From contig NZ_CAKJTL010000085.1 in NCBI RefSeq assembly GCF_917627385.1, forward strand, positions 1-50,950: DNA of 50,950 nt, written 5' to 3'. A program made the translations under genes and the position numbers. Of this stretch, positions 16,772-28,458 are shown one piece after another. The notes beneath the pieces were generated by a model, which saw nothing but the letters and a program-made list of their open reading frames with translations, was not told the origin of the DNA and did not search any database. Positions within the stretch are counted from its first letter, which is position 1. Each line of letters begins with the position of its first letter. This stretch comes from Protofrankia sp. CiT1 (GTDB lineage: Bacteria; Actinomycetota; Actinomycetes; Frankiales; Frankiaceae).

Positions 16772-19700
16772 TCACAACGACTGACCGGCCGGCGCGCCCG
16801 CACCGCTGTACTCCGCCCACATCCGCGCGTACCTGCCCTGGGCACCTATCAGCTGGGCGTGCGAGCCCTGTTCGACGATCCGTCCGGCAGCCATCACCAC
16901 GACCCGGTCCGCGCGGGCGGCGGTGGTCAGCCGATGCGCCACCACGAGGGTCGTCCGCCGCCGCGCGACGCGGTCGGTCGCCTCGGTGACCGCGGCCTCG
17001 GTGGCCAGGTCCAGCGAGGCGGTCGCCTCGTCGAGCAGCAGGATGTCGGGGTCCGCGAGCTCCGCCCGGGCAAGCGCGAGCAGCTGGCGCTGCCCAGCGG
17101 ACAGGCCCCGGCCGTTCTCGCCGATCCGGTGCAGATAGCCCCCGGGCAAACGCATGATCATCTCATGTGCGCCAACCGCCCGCGCCGCTGCCCGCACCTC
17201 GGCGTCCGCCGCATCCGGCCGGGCGTAGGCGATCGTGTCCCGGACCGTCCCGGCGAACAGGAACGGCTCCTGCGGGACGACTCCCAGCCGGTGGCGGTAA
17301 CCAGCCAGGTCGAGCCGGGTCACGTCGGTGCCGTCGATGCGCACCACGCCGCCGGTGGCGTCGTAGAAACGCGCGGCCAGCTTGACGACGGTCGACTTGC
17401 CGGCTCCGGTCTCACCCACCAGCGCGACGGTCTCCCCGGCGGCCACCCGGAGGTTCACCCCGTCCAGCGCGGGACGCTCGGCGCCCGCGTACCGGAAGCA
17501 CACACCGACAAACTCGATCTCGCCGGAAAGCCGGCCCACCGGCACCGGGGCAGGCCGGGCCGGGGTGGAGGTAGGTGTGCGCAGCAGGTCCGACAGCCGG
17601 CGCAGACCCACCTTGGCCTGCTGGTAACCGTCAAACACCTGGGAGAGCTGCTGGATGGGTGAGAAGAACAGGCCGAGGTAGAGCAGATAGGCGATGAGCC
17701 CGCCGGTCGTCAGCGATCCGGACGCGACAAGCCCCGCGCCGGCACCGAGAACGAGCGCGGCGGCCAGCTCCGAGCAGAACTCCATGAACGGGAAGTACAG
17801 TGCGATGAGGCGTTGCGCACGCAGCCTCGACACCCGGTAACGCTCAGCGAGCGCCCGGAAGTCCGCGATGTTGCGCCCCTCGCGGCGGAAGGCCTGCACC
17901 ACCCGGATGCCGGCGAGGTTCTCCTGCAGCGCCGCGTTGACCGCGGCGACGCGCTCCCGTGACTCGACGTAGGCCGCCGACGCCTTCGCACGGAAAACCA
18001 CCGTGGCAAAGACACCGACCGGCACCATCGGCAGCACGACCAGGGCCAGCCGGGCGTTGAGGACCACCAACGCCACCCCCACACCGACGAACGACAGCAT
18101 GCCGACCACCGCGGTCGTCAGGCCGGTCTGCAGGAATGTCGACAGCGCGTCGACGTCCGTGGTCATCCGGGTCATGATCCGGCCCGAGAGCTCACGTTCG
18201 TAGTAGTCCAGGCCGAGCCGTTGCAGCTGGGCAAACGTCTTGACCCGTAGGGTGAACAGCAGGCGCTCACCCAGCCGTCCGGCCACCCGGCCCTGGCTGA
18301 CCTGCACCGCCCAGGCTGTGAGAACCACGGCGAGCGCCACCGCGGACGTCATGACCAGCGCCGCTCCCGCGGTCCGCGACACACCCGCGTCCACTCCGTG
18401 CCGCACCAGCGCGGGCAGCGCGAGACCCGTGCCCGCGTCCAGGACCACGAGCAGCAGGCCCAGGGCGAGCAGCGCGCGCACCCCGCCCAGCAGACGGCGT
18501 AAGGAGAAAGCCGGGTCGCCGGCGGCGGCGTCAGCCATCCGCACCCCCACCGCCTCGGTGGCCGGCGGGAGCGCCTCGACCCGCGCGAGCAGTTCGGGAG
18601 TCGCGGGCATATCCCCGGCCACGCCGCCGAGAACGCGCTGCCCGCCGCCACCGGACGCCTCAGCCGGCCGCGGCCTGAGCGGCCCGAGCGGGACGGGCCG
18701 CAGGCCGCCGACGCCGGTGGCGGGTGCCTGCCTGGGCCGGGGAGTGGTCACCGCCGGCTCGCGGACCCGGCCGTCCAGCAAGAGGGTATAGAGCTCACAA
18801 CGAGCGGAGAGCTCCTCATCGGTGCCGATGTCGACCAGGCGGCCGGCGTCGAGTACCGCGATGCGGTCAGCCAGCTGCAGCGTCGATCGGCGATGGGCGA
18901 TCAACAGCGTGGTCCGGCCGCGCGTGTTCGCTCGCAACGCCGCGTGGATCTCGGCCTCGACCCGGACGTCGACCGCGGACGTCGCGTCGTCCAGGACCAG
19001 GATGGGCGAGTCGGTCAGCAGGGCGCGAGCCAGCGCGATCCGCTGCCGCTGCCCGCCCGAGAGGGTGAGCCCCTGCTCACCGACGACCGTGTCGTAACCG
19101 GCTGGCAGGGCGCGGATGAAGCCGTCCGCGTGGGCCGCGCGGGCCGCGGCCACGACCGAGGCCTCATCCGCGTCCGGGCGCCCGTAGCTGATGTTGGCAC
19201 GAACCGAGTCGGAGAACAGAAAACTGTCTTCAAACACCATCGCGATCTGCGCCCGCAGTGATGGCAGAGCCAGTTCCCGGATGTCGTGGCCGTCCAGGCG
19301 CAGCGCGCCGGTGTCCGTGTCGTAATAGCGGGACAGCAACGCCGCCACCGTCGACTTGCCCGACCCGGAGGCGCCGACCAGCGCGAGGGTCTGGCCCGGT
19401 TCGATCCGCAGGCTCACCCCGTCAAGAACCGGGCGGTCCCGGCTGTAGCCGAATGTGACGTTGGCAAGCTCGACGCAGCCCCTGGCCCGGGTGAGGTCGC
19501 GGGCGCCGGGCCGTTCGGTGACGACCGGCTGGCTGTCCATGACTTCGAACACCCGGATCGCGCTGGCTCTGGCCTGCTGTCCGATGGTCAACAGACCCGC
19601 CAGCATCCGGGTCGGCGCAACCAGCTCGCCGAGGTAGGCGGTGAAGGCCAGAAAGGTGCCGAGGCTGATGCTGCCGCGCAGTGCCAGCCATCCGCCCAGC

Positions 19701-20584
19701 GCCAGCATGCCCACCTGCCCGAGCGCCGGCACCGCCGCCAGCGCGCTGGTGTACAGACTGGTGAAGCGGACCGCACGCATCCGCAGCGAGAACAGGGCGC
19801 GGGCGGCCGTGGCGAGCTTGGCCAGCTCCCGCTCCTCCTGCCCGAAGCCCTTGACCACCCGCACGCCCGCGGTTGCCTCCGCCACCACGGCCGCGACCTC
19901 ACCGGCCTGCTGCTGGGCCGCCCAGGTCGCGGGGAAGACGGTCCGCCGGGCCCGCAGCCCGATAATGATCACCAGTGGGCCGACGGCGAGCGCGAGCAGC
20001 GTCAGCAACGGGGACAACAACATCATGATCACAATGGCGAGCACGAACAGCAGCAGGTTCCCGCTCATCAGCGGCAGGAACGCCAGCAGGCCCTGGACGA
20101 CCGTGACATCGGAATTGGCCCGGCTGACGACCTGGCCGGTCCGGAGGCCGTCCTGACGGACGCCGTCCAGGCGCGTGAGCGCGGTGAAGAACGCGTCCCG
20201 CAGGTCGTACTGGACGTCGAGGGCCAGCCGGCCGCCGATGTAGCGCCGGACGAACCCGGCGGCGAAACGCAGCACCCCGGCGGCGAGCAGCGCAAGGACA
20301 TAGGGCGCGAGCGGCTGCCTGTGCGCGACCACAACGTTGTCGATCACCGCGCGTTCGATCAGCGGAGTGACCGCGGCGATCGCGGTGCCGAACACGGCGG
20401 CGCCGAACGCCAGGGTCGCGTTGCGGCGGTATCTGAGGACGTGGCCGGCCAACCGGCGCAGCCAGTGCTGCCGGGAGGACGGGGCGCCGGCCCACCAGGA
20501 CCGCGAAGCGCCACCGGGTTCGGATTGGTTGCTGATCGCGCGGACCTCCTGGGAGATGCGGGCGGGACAACCTTCCCCAACCAT
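16772..20584 (-). CDS. Fused two-half ABC exporter (TMD-NBD-TMD-NBD)
   Basis: This 1270-residue protein joins two complete half-exporters. Half 1 has a membrane domain (about 45-340) and an ATPase domain with GASGSGKST near 402, LSGGQRQR near 506 and LVLDDATSAVD near 531. Half 2 repeats this after a Pro/Gly-rich linker, with GETGAGKST near 1056, LSAGQRQL near 1160 and LLLDEATASLD near 1180. In half 1 the catalytic Glu after Walker B is Asp, so one of the two ATP sites is degenerate, as in heterodimeric multidrug or lipid exporters. Single-chain fusions of this type occur in actinobacteria. The substrate is unknown; the convergent TetR gene hints at inducible efflux. Confidence 0.92.
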   Translation of the reverse strand: MVGEGCPARISQEVRAISNQSEPGGASRSWWAGAPSSRQHWLRRLAGHVLRYRRNATLAFGAAVFGTAIAAVTPLIERAVIDNVVVAHRQPLAPYVLALLAAGVLRFAAGFVRRYIGGRLALDVQYDLRDAFFTALTRLDGVRQDGLRTGQVVSRANSDVTVVQGLLAFLPLMSGNLLLFVLAIVIMMLLSPLLTLLALAVGPLVIIIGLRARRTVFPATWAAQQQAGEVAAVVAEATAGVRVVKGFGQEERELAKLATAARALFSLRMRAVRFTSLYTSALAAVPALGQVGMLALGGWLALRGSISLGTFLAFTAYLGELVAPTRMLAGLLTIGQQARASAIRVFEVMDSQPVVTERPGARDLTRARGCVELANVTFGYSRDRPVLDGVSLRIEPGQTLALVGASGSGKSTVAALLSRYYDTDTGALRLDGHDIRELALPSLRAQIAMVFEDSFLFSDSVRANISYGRPDADEASVVAAARAAHADGFIRALPAGYDTVVGEQGLTLSGGQRQRIALARALLTDSPILVLDDATSAVDVRVEAEIHAALRANTRGRTTLLIAHRRSTLQLADRIAVLDAGRLVDIGTDEELSARCELYTLLLDGRVREPAVTTPRPRQAPATGVGGLRPVPLGPLRPRPAEASGGGGQRVLGGVAGDMPATPELLARVEALPPATEAVGVRMADAAAGDPAFSLRRLLGGVRALLALGLLLVVLDAGTGLALPALVRHGVDAGVSRTAGAALVMTSAVALAVVLTAWAVQVSQGRVAGRLGERLLFTLRVKTFAQLQRLGLDYYERELSGRIMTRMTTDVDALSTFLQTGLTTAVVGMLSFVGVGVALVVLNARLALVVLPMVPVGVFATVVFRAKASAAYVESRERVAAVNAALQENLAGIRVVQAFRREGRNIADFRALAERYRVSRLRAQRLIALYFPFMEFCSELAAALVLGAGAGLVASGSLTTGGLIAYLLYLGLFFSPIQQLSQVFDGYQQAKVGLRRLSDLLRTPTSTPARPAPVPVGRLSGEIEFVGVCFRYAGAERPALDGVNLRVAAGETVALVGETGAGKSTVVKLAARFYDATGGVVRIDGTDVTRLDLAGYRHRLGVVPQEPFLFAGTVRDTIAYARPDAADAEVRAAARAVGAHEMIMRLPGGYLHRIGENGRGLSAGQRQLLALARAELADPDILLLDEATASLDLATEAAVTEATDRVARRRTTLVVAHRLTTAARADRVVVMAAGRIVEQGSHAQLIGAQGRYARMWAEYSGAGAPAGQSL

Positions 20585-20619
20585 CCCAGGAGATCATCGC
20601 GTCCCGGCGGCCCGCGCTG

Positions 20620-21978
20620 TCAGGAACGCGCCGTCGGCGGGGCCGCCGCCGCGGCGCCGCGATCGGTCTGCGCCTGCCCGGCGGTGCTCTGGGTGTCAGC
20701 GAGCGGCAGTGCGCTGCCCGCGCTCCAGCGCTCCCAGGAGATCGACCACTCGTTGCCCAGCTGCGTGGTGTCCGGCGGGCGGCCGGTGTTGCGCACGTCG
20801 ACGATGTCACCCAGCCGGCTGAACCGGTAGAACCACTCGGCATCCGCCGGGGCCGCGTTGACACACCCGTGCGAGACGTTGTTCTCCCCCTGGGAGCCGA
20901 CCGACCACGGCGCCGAATGCACGTACTCACCACCGCTGGTGAACTGCACGTTCCACTGCACGGTCTCGTAGTAGTAGTCCGGGTCCCCCTTGGGGATGCC
21001 GACCGTCGCGGAGTCCATAATCACCGTCGGCGCGGTGGCAATGACATTGTGCGGGCCATCCATGGTCGGCGACGACGGCTTGCCCAGACTTACCGGCAGG
21101 GTTCGCTGTAGAACGCCGTCCCGATACACCTTCATGGTGTGCGCCGCCGCGTCGACATAGCTGATCTGAGCCGGCCCGATGACGAAATCCATGGTCCGGT
21201 CCTTCAGCCCGAACCGGTTACCACCAGCGTCGAAACCGGCGAGGCGCGCCTCGACGTGCACACGGGTACCGGCCTTCCAGTACTGTTGCGGACGCCAGCG
21301 CGCCACTGTGCTGGACGCCCAGTTCCAGGCACCGGCAACCGGTGGATTCGCGGTGACCGCAAGGCGCCGCTGCACGGCTGCGCGGTCGGTGACCGGCGCG
21401 CTGAAAGTCAGCGTGATCGGGGTGCCGATGCCGACGGTCTGACCGTCGACCGGCCCCCAGGAAACCTTGAGGGACTTCTCCGGATTAACCGTCGTGAAAG
21501 TCGCGCCGGTGACCGTTGGACCCGATCCGCCCGGTGCCGCGGACGTCTGCGCGGTCACCTGGTACCGCGTGTCCGCGAACAGCCCGTCGGTCGACGTCCA
21601 GGTCCTGGCGTCCGCGGAAAGCTCGCCCCGGAGAACGCCCGCGGCGGTTTCCTGGGACTTGCTGGCGTTCCGGATTGCGGTTACCGACTGTAGCGGAACG
21701 CTGCTGCGCACAACCACGGTGCTGGTGACCGCGACTGCCTCAGCGCCGTCCGAGGGAGTGATGACAACCTGTGGTGCCGTCGCGGTCGGCACCGGCTGTG
21801 CCGACGGCCCGGCCTTCGGTTTGTCGGCAGCCGGCGGCGAACATGACATGAGGGCGGCCCCGGCGAGCAGCGCCGCGACGACGGTCGACATCAGCGGTCC
21901 GTGTGATCCGAACACCCGCGGCACGGGGTAAGCCCGCACCAACGACCGACATATCTTCAGTGACCGCCGCTCATTCAC
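20620..21978 (-). CDS. L,D-transpeptidase lipoprotein
   Basis: This protein of about 452 residues has a signal sequence ending in a lipobox (LAGAALMSC), then two Ig-like regions (about 60-155 and 160-260) and a YkuD catalytic domain with the motif VSHGCVN near residue 368. This is the layout of mycobacterial LdtMt2-type enzymes, which make 3-3 crosslinks in peptidoglycan outside the membrane. The Cys of SHGC is the nucleophile. The GTG at 21978 is chosen because it places the hydrophobic segment near the N-terminus; longer starts add charged residues before it. The C-terminal tail is Ala/Thr-rich and probably disordered. Confidence 0.92.
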   Translation of the reverse strand: MNERRSLKICRSLVRAYPVPRVFGSHGPLMSTVVAALLAGAALMSCSPPAADKPKAGPSAQPVPTATAPQVVITPSDGAEAVAVTSTVVVRSSVPLQSVTAIRNASKSQETAAGVLRGELSADARTWTSTDGLFADTRYQVTAQTSAAPGGSGPTVTGATFTTVNPEKSLKVSWGPVDGQTVGIGTPITLTFSAPVTDRAAVQRRLAVTANPPVAGAWNWASSTVARWRPQQYWKAGTRVHVEARLAGFDAGGNRFGLKDRTMDFVIGPAQISYVDAAAHTMKVYRDGVLQRTLPVSLGKPSSPTMDGPHNVIATAPTVIMDSATVGIPKGDPDYYYETVQWNVQFTSGGEYVHSAPWSVGSQGENNVSHGCVNAAPADAEWFYRFSRLGDIVDVRNTGRPPDTTQLGNEWSISWERWSAGSALPLADTQSTAGQAQTDRGAAAAAPPTARS

Positions 21979-22503
21979 AGCCGGACCGTACCCAGCATTG
22001 CCGACAGACGACCTGTTGATCATTAAAATGACCGGTGTCAAACGGACGACCACAACCATTCGTAGAACAATTGAATACAGAGAGTAGCACCCACTGGCAA
22101 CGATCCACGACCCCTCCCCTGTCCTTCCATCCGACGCTCGAGGACTTCCAGAAGTTGCGCCCGATCGGCACCTGATTTTTTGGCTCATGCCCGTCACGGC
22201 GTTCGGCGAATCAACGACGCGGGCTGGTCACCCAAATCGGAGTACCGGTAGCGTCACACAGGGTTATGACACGCACGTTCCACCGCGAGCGCCCAGTGCC
22301 AGCGCATAACACGGCACCACGGCACGGCAGGCAGGCAGGAAGGGCAGGCAGGGCACCACCGCACGGCAGGCACGGCGGCAGATCCAGGTTGACGCACCAC
22401 GGGAGATCACGGGCGCACCGCCCGGCAATCTCCCTGTTCGCTTTCCGGCGTCCCCACCGCCCCAGGGGTGTTGGGGCGTTCCTCGGCCCGGCTTGGAGGC
22501 GCG
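21979..22503. promoter_or_regulatory. Long divergent region between L,D-transpeptidase and urate oxidase
   Basis: The left half (about 22010-22090) is unusually AT-rich and probably holds the transpeptidase promoter. At about 22310-22382 there is a low-complexity run of GGCAGGCA/GGCACGGC units. GGAGG precedes the urate oxidase ATG. No small gene was recognised. Confidence 0.45.
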
Positions 22504-23397
22504 ATGGCAGTCGTTCTCGGCGAGAACCAGTACGGAAAGGCCGAAGTCAGGCTCGTCCATATCGATCGTTCGACCCGGGCGCATCGGCTCAGGGACATCA
22601 GCGTCTCGTCAGCGCTACGGGGCGACTTCACCAGCGCGCATCTCGACGGGGACAACAGCCACGTGCTGCCCACCGACACCCAGAAAAACACCGTCTACGC
22701 GTTTGCGCGCGACGGTGGCATCGGCGAGATCGAGGAGTTCGGCCTGCGGCTCGCCCGGCATTTCGTCGCATCCAACGTATGGACGACCAGTGCCCGAATG
22801 GAGATCGTGGAGCACGGCTGGCAGCGGATCAGCACCACCGGCGGCACAGCTGACCACGCCTTCTCGCGGGCCGCCGGTGAATACCGGACGGCCGTGGTCA
22901 CCGTCGACCGCGACAGGGCCTATGTCATAGCCGGAATTGGCGGCCTGCTCCTGCTCAAGTCGACCGGATCGGAATTTCGCGGCTTCGCCCGGGACAAGTA
23001 CACGACTCTGGTTGAGACGGACGACCGGGTCCTCGCCACCGAGCTCACCGTCCGGTGGCGGTACGCGGCCACGGACATCGAGTACGGAAGCCTGTTCGCG
23101 AGCATCCGGGAGATCCTTCTCCGGACGTTCGCGGACGTACACAGCCTCGCGCTTCAACAGACCTTGTACGCAATGGGCCGGGAGGTGCTCGCCGCGCACG
23201 CCGACGTCGCCGAGATTCGCATGTCGATGCCGAACCGGCACCACTTCCTGGTTGATCTCACCCCCCTCGGGCTGGACAACCCCGACATCGTCTACCAACC
23301 GGCAGACCGGCCGTACGGGAAGATCGAGGGCAGCGTGCTGCGCGACGACGCGCCCGCGCCGGGACCGGCCTGGCTGACGATCCCGGGCTTCTGCTGA
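22504..23397 (+). CDS. uox: Urate oxidase (cofactor-free uricase)
   Basis: This 297-residue enzyme oxidises urate to 5-hydroxyisourate with oxygen. Family signatures are clear: YGKAEVRLVH at the N-terminus with the catalytic Lys, LPTDTQKNTVYAFAR near 55-69 with the catalytic Thr, LQQTLYAMG near 218, and MPNRHHF near 240. The length is standard for the tunnel-fold uricases. The ATG at 22504 has GGAGG just upstream. Genes for the next steps of ureide breakdown are not adjacent. Its last 140 bases are antisense to the 3' end of the SAM hydrolase gene. Confidence 0.93.
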   Translation: MAVVLGENQYGKAEVRLVHIDRSTRAHRLRDISVSSALRGDFTSAHLDGDNSHVLPTDTQKNTVYAFARDGGIGEIEEFGLRLARHFVASNVWTTSARMEIVEHGWQRISTTGGTADHAFSRAAGEYRTAVVTVDRDRAYVIAGIGGLLLLKSTGSEFRGFARDKYTTLVETDDRVLATELTVRWRYAATDIEYGSLFASIREILLRTFADVHSLALQQTLYAMGREVLAAHADVAEIRMSMPNRHHFLVDLTPLGLDNPDIVYQPADRPYGKIEGSVLRDDAPAPGPAWLTIPGFC

Positions 23398-24271
23398 TCC
23401 ATGGGGGGCTGCCGCCCCCGGGAACGTCGCCATGAAGCGGTGCCAAGCGGACGATGTCCCCCGCGGTGACCGCCAGCCGGGCAGCCGCGCTCCCCCTGTT
23501 CACCGCGATCGTCACAAGGCCCGCGGAATCCACGTAGACAACAGGATCTCCTGGCTGCACCGAGGCAAAGGTGGCCCCGAACAGGGCCGTGGCCACCGTC
23601 TGACCCACAGTGATCTCGATATTCCGGCCCGGGACGACGCCCGCCGGGACGAGCGGGCCCGCGGCCGTGGCCAGTTGGACGTTGCCGAAGGTGTCCACCG
23701 TGAGGACCTCGACCTCGACCTCGGTGGCGGCGACCTCGGTGGCGGCGGACGCGGTGGCGGCGGCCGGGCGGACAAGCCGCAGCACCGGCGGGGGGAGCCG
23801 CACGAGCCCGGCAGGGTCCACCGGCGCACCGAGCCCGGCCAGGCTGTGGCCGGCCGCGAGGGCCGCGGCGGCGGGCGCGAACACATCCCGCCCGTGGAAT
23901 GTCGCCGGTGCCTCGGCGGGAACCGCCAACGCGACCGCGGAACCCACACCCCCGAGCGCGTCGGCCGCAGGCGGCAACAGCCCGTTGTCGGGACCGACAA
24001 GAAATCCCCGCGGGGTGGACACCGCGAGCGCCCGCCGCGAGGTTCCCACCCCCGGGTCGACAACCGCGAGGTGCACCGCGCATGGCAGGTGGCCGACTGT
24101 CTGGGCGAGCACGACCGATCCCCGCCGCAGGTCACCGACAGGTATCAGATGGGTGATGTCAATAATGCGCACGCCAGGCGCCCGGCACAGCAACACCCCA
24201 TGGCAGGCAGCCACGAAACCGTCAACCAGGCCGTAGTCAGACAGAAAGCTGACATACGCCGGCCGGATCAC
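23258..24271 (-). CDS. SAM hydrolase (DUF62/SAM hydroxide adenosyltransferase)
   Basis: This 337-residue protein belongs to the family that splits S-adenosylmethionine with hydroxide to adenosine and methionine, related to fluorinases. Conserved elements include SDYGLVDGFV, DPGVGTSRR (the Asp and Arg) and FHGRDVFAP (the His), plus DTFGN in the C-terminal domain. The family fold should end near residue 275; the remaining 60 residues are Arg/Pro-rich and are encoded antisense to urate oxidase. The GTG start overlaps the CoA-transferase stop (GTGA), so the two are coupled. Confidence 0.85.
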   Translation of the reverse strand: MIRPAYVSFLSDYGLVDGFVAACHGVLLCRAPGVRIIDITHLIPVGDLRRGSVVLAQTVGHLPCAVHLAVVDPGVGTSRRALAVSTPRGFLVGPDNGLLPPAADALGGVGSAVALAVPAEAPATFHGRDVFAPAAAALAAGHSLAGLGAPVDPAGLVRLPPPVLRLVRPAAATASAATEVAATEVEVEVLTVDTFGNVQLATAAGPLVPAGVVPGRNIEITVGQTVATALFGATFASVQPGDPVVYVDSAGLVTIAVNRGSAAARLAVTAGDIVRLAPLHGDVPGGGSPPWISRSPGSSARPVPARARRRAARCPRSSRTAGLPVGRRCRGCPARGG

Positions 24272-25449
24272 ACGACCCCGTTCGTCCGGAGCCGGGCGAT
24301 CTCCCGGGCCGGGTAACCGAGCTCGGCGAGGATGGCGTCCGTGTGCGCGCCGAGCGCTGGCAGCGGTCCCAGCGACGCCTCCTCGCCGGGGAAAAGGACC
24401 ACCGGGCGGAGCTGGCGTACCGGTCCCACCGGGGAGTCAACCGAGGCCCACCGGTTCCGGGCAGCCAACTGAGGATGATCAAGTAAATCGCGCGCGGTGT
24501 TGAGACGGGCGTAGGCGATACCGGCGGCCGCCAGCCGGGCTTCGGCCTCGGCCGTGGTCAGCGTCGCGACGGCGGCCGCGACCAACGCCTCGGTGCGCGC
24601 GCGGTTACGCACCCTGGCCTGATTGGTGGCGAAGTCCGGGGCGGTAGCGGCCTCGGGCCGGTCGAGCACGCTGGTTGCCAGCCGGACCCATTCACGATCG
24701 TTCTGGACCCCGATCAGCAACCGGTCGCCATCGATCGTGGCGAACGCCTCATAGGGCGCGATCGACGGATGGCCAATGCCCAGCCGTGGCGGTTCGACAC
24801 CGGTGTGCTCGACGGTCTGCACCGAGTACCCCATCCACTCGGCCAGCGCGTCGATCATCGTGATCTCGAGGGCGGCACCGGCGCCGGAACGCTCACGGCG
24901 CAGCAGCGCCGCCAGCACCGCCTGGACGACATAGGTCCCGGCGGAGACGTCGCCCGCGGCGAACCCCGCCTTCGCGGGGTGCTCATCCGTGCCCGTCGCG
25001 GAGATCAGCGCGCTCTCGGCCTGGACGAGCATGTCGTAGGCGCGCCTGTGCGCATAGGGGCCATGCGCGCCATAGCCGGAGAGATCCACCGCCACGAGCC
25101 GGGGATGCGCCGCGACCAGCGTGGCCGCGTCCAGACCCAGCCTGGCCGCCGCGCCCGGCGCCAGGTTCTGTGCCACCACGTCCGCGCGGCCTACCAACCG
25201 GTGGACTACCGCACGGCCTTCAGGGGCCTTGAGATCGATCGCCAGTGACTGTTTGGATCTGTTCAGCCAGGCGAAGTGGGCCGACATCGCGCCCCGGACC
25301 GCCGTGTCGTAGGCCCGAGCGAAGTCCCCCGACCCCAGCCGTTCGACCTTCACCACCCGGGCGCCGAGGTCAGCGAGATGACGGGTGGCGAACGGCAGCG
25401 CCACCGCGTGCTCCACGCTGACAACGGTCATACCCTGCAGCGGCAGCAC
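24268..25449 (-). CDS. CaiB/BaiF-family CoA-transferase
   Basis: This 393-residue class III CoA-transferase moves CoA between carboxylic acids. The N-terminus (LGARVVKVERLGSGDFAR) and the LDLKAPEGR-type segment (LAIDLKAPEGR near 70) are typical, as is YGAHGPYAHRRAYDML near 128-143 preceding the region of the catalytic Asp. The substrate pair cannot be assigned. The start is GTG. It sits between a DUF3099 gene (10 bases upstream) and the SAM hydrolase (4-base overlap), a probable three-gene operon with no obvious shared pathway. Confidence 0.87.
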   Translation of the reverse strand: MLPLQGMTVVSVEHAVALPFATRHLADLGARVVKVERLGSGDFARAYDTAVRGAMSAHFAWLNRSKQSLAIDLKAPEGRAVVHRLVGRADVVAQNLAPGAAARLGLDAATLVAAHPRLVAVDLSGYGAHGPYAHRRAYDMLVQAESALISATGTDEHPAKAGFAAGDVSAGTYVVQAVLAALLRRERSGAGAALEITMIDALAEWMGYSVQTVEHTGVEPPRLGIGHPSIAPYEAFATIDGDRLLIGVQNDREWVRLATSVLDRPEAATAPDFATNQARVRNRARTEALVAAAVATLTTAEAEARLAAAGIAYARLNTARDLLDHPQLAARNRWASVDSPVGPVRQLRPVVLFPGEEASLGPLPALGAHTDAILAELGYPAREIARLRTNGVV

Positions 25450-25458
25450 CCCCTCACA

Positions 25459-25920
25459 CTATCGGCCGGAGGCGGCGCGATCCGCGGCCACACCGTCGGC
25501 GGCCACACCGTCGGCGGCCACACCGTCGGCAGCCACACCGCCCGCAGCGCCGTCCATCGCCACACCGTCCACGACCGAACCGTCGACAGCCTCACCGTCG
25601 ACAACGACGTGATGAGCCCGCGGCAAAGCCGGCGGCGGCACATCGCCAGCCGGCCGTCGTGGGATGAACAGCGACGGGGTGTCCCGCTGGATCGGCGGGC
25701 CGCCGTTGGCGAACACCACCGCCAGCCACGGGAGGACGACAGCGATGGCGATCGCGGCGAACCGCGCCCAGCCGCGCAGCGCAACCACGGCGAGAATGAG
25801 GCACAGCGTGCGGAACAGCATCGAAATCACGTAGCGTCGCTGGCGGTGTTGGATCTCCTCCGGGCGCGACAGCGCCGCGCGGGTAATCAAGGTGGCGTCG
25901 CTGTTCCGCCTGATCCGCAC
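25459..25920 (-). CDS. DUF3099 membrane protein with pentapeptide-repeat tail
   Basis: This 153-residue protein has the N-terminal pattern of actinobacterial DUF3099 proteins: a charged segment ending in RQRRYVISMLFRTLC, then two hydrophobic helices (about 33-48 and 50-72). Residues after about 105 are unusual, with repeats of VDG and VAADG giving a low-complexity Ala/Asp/Gly/Val tail. The start is GTG with GGAG upstream. The function of the family is unknown; it is a small inner-membrane protein. Confidence 0.75.
   Translation of the reverse strand: MRIRRNSDATLITRAALSRPEEIQHRQRRYVISMLFRTLCLILAVVALRGWARFAAIAIAVVLPWLAVVFANGGPPIQRDTPSLFIPRRPAGDVPPPALPRAHHVVVDGEAVDGSVVDGVAMDGAAGGVAADGVAADGVAADGVAADRAASGR
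25484..25543. repeat. 15-base tandem repeats inside the DUF3099 gene
   Basis: GCGGCCACACCGTCG is repeated exactly at 25484, 25499 and 25514, with a diverged fourth copy at 25529. Read on the minus strand it encodes VAADG units, so repeat number changes keep the frame. Confidence 0.9.
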
Positions 25921-26169
25921 TCACGCGCTCCCTGTGACTGGCTTCCTGACCCACCCAGACGCCCGGCGCCGCGGCACCCTGCGGACCGCGCCGCGCATGG
26001 TGGCCAGAGGAGGTCTCCGTGCCTGTCAAGTGTGCGCCGATGCTGCCCGACCCGCCCGCAAAGCCCCTTCCAGCACGCCTTGCCATACCGATTTCAAGAT
26101 CAACACCGGCCGCAAAGTCACTGTTGGCTACACAATCAGCACACAGTCGGCTGTCAGGGCGGCCGGCCG

Positions 26170-26274
26170 AGAGCGCCCGGCAACAGGGGCATGGACCACG
26201 GGACGGGGTTCGAGGCGCGGGCATCGCGAGGCGGGGCGGGGAGCCACCGGAGGTGTTGGGTGGCTGGGCGCTCT
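26170..26274. repeat. Internally deleted copy of the palindromic MITE-like element
   Basis: This 105-base copy begins AGAGCGCCCGGCAACAGGGG and ends CTGGGCGCTCT. It keeps the GAGCCACCGGAGGTGTTGGG core of the full elements but lacks the right half. It lies in the 509-base region between the divergent DUF3099 and ftsH genes, where no other gene is visible. Confidence 0.6.
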
Positions 26275-26429
26275 GATTCCCGACAGCACGGTGAGGATAG
26301 CCACGACGCCAATCGGAGGACTCGTGCGTTGAAAGGGGTATCGATCGTCTGTGACGGACGCAACAGCGGGCTACCGAGTTCGGGTGATGTTTGCCTGGGT
26401 GGCAGCGGTGCAGGCAGGAGCAACAGAAA

Positions 26430-28409
<1,980 letters not shown>

Positions 28410-28458
28410 CGCCTCCTTGACCGGGACCGGACCACGAGCACGGCCGGGACCGGGACCG

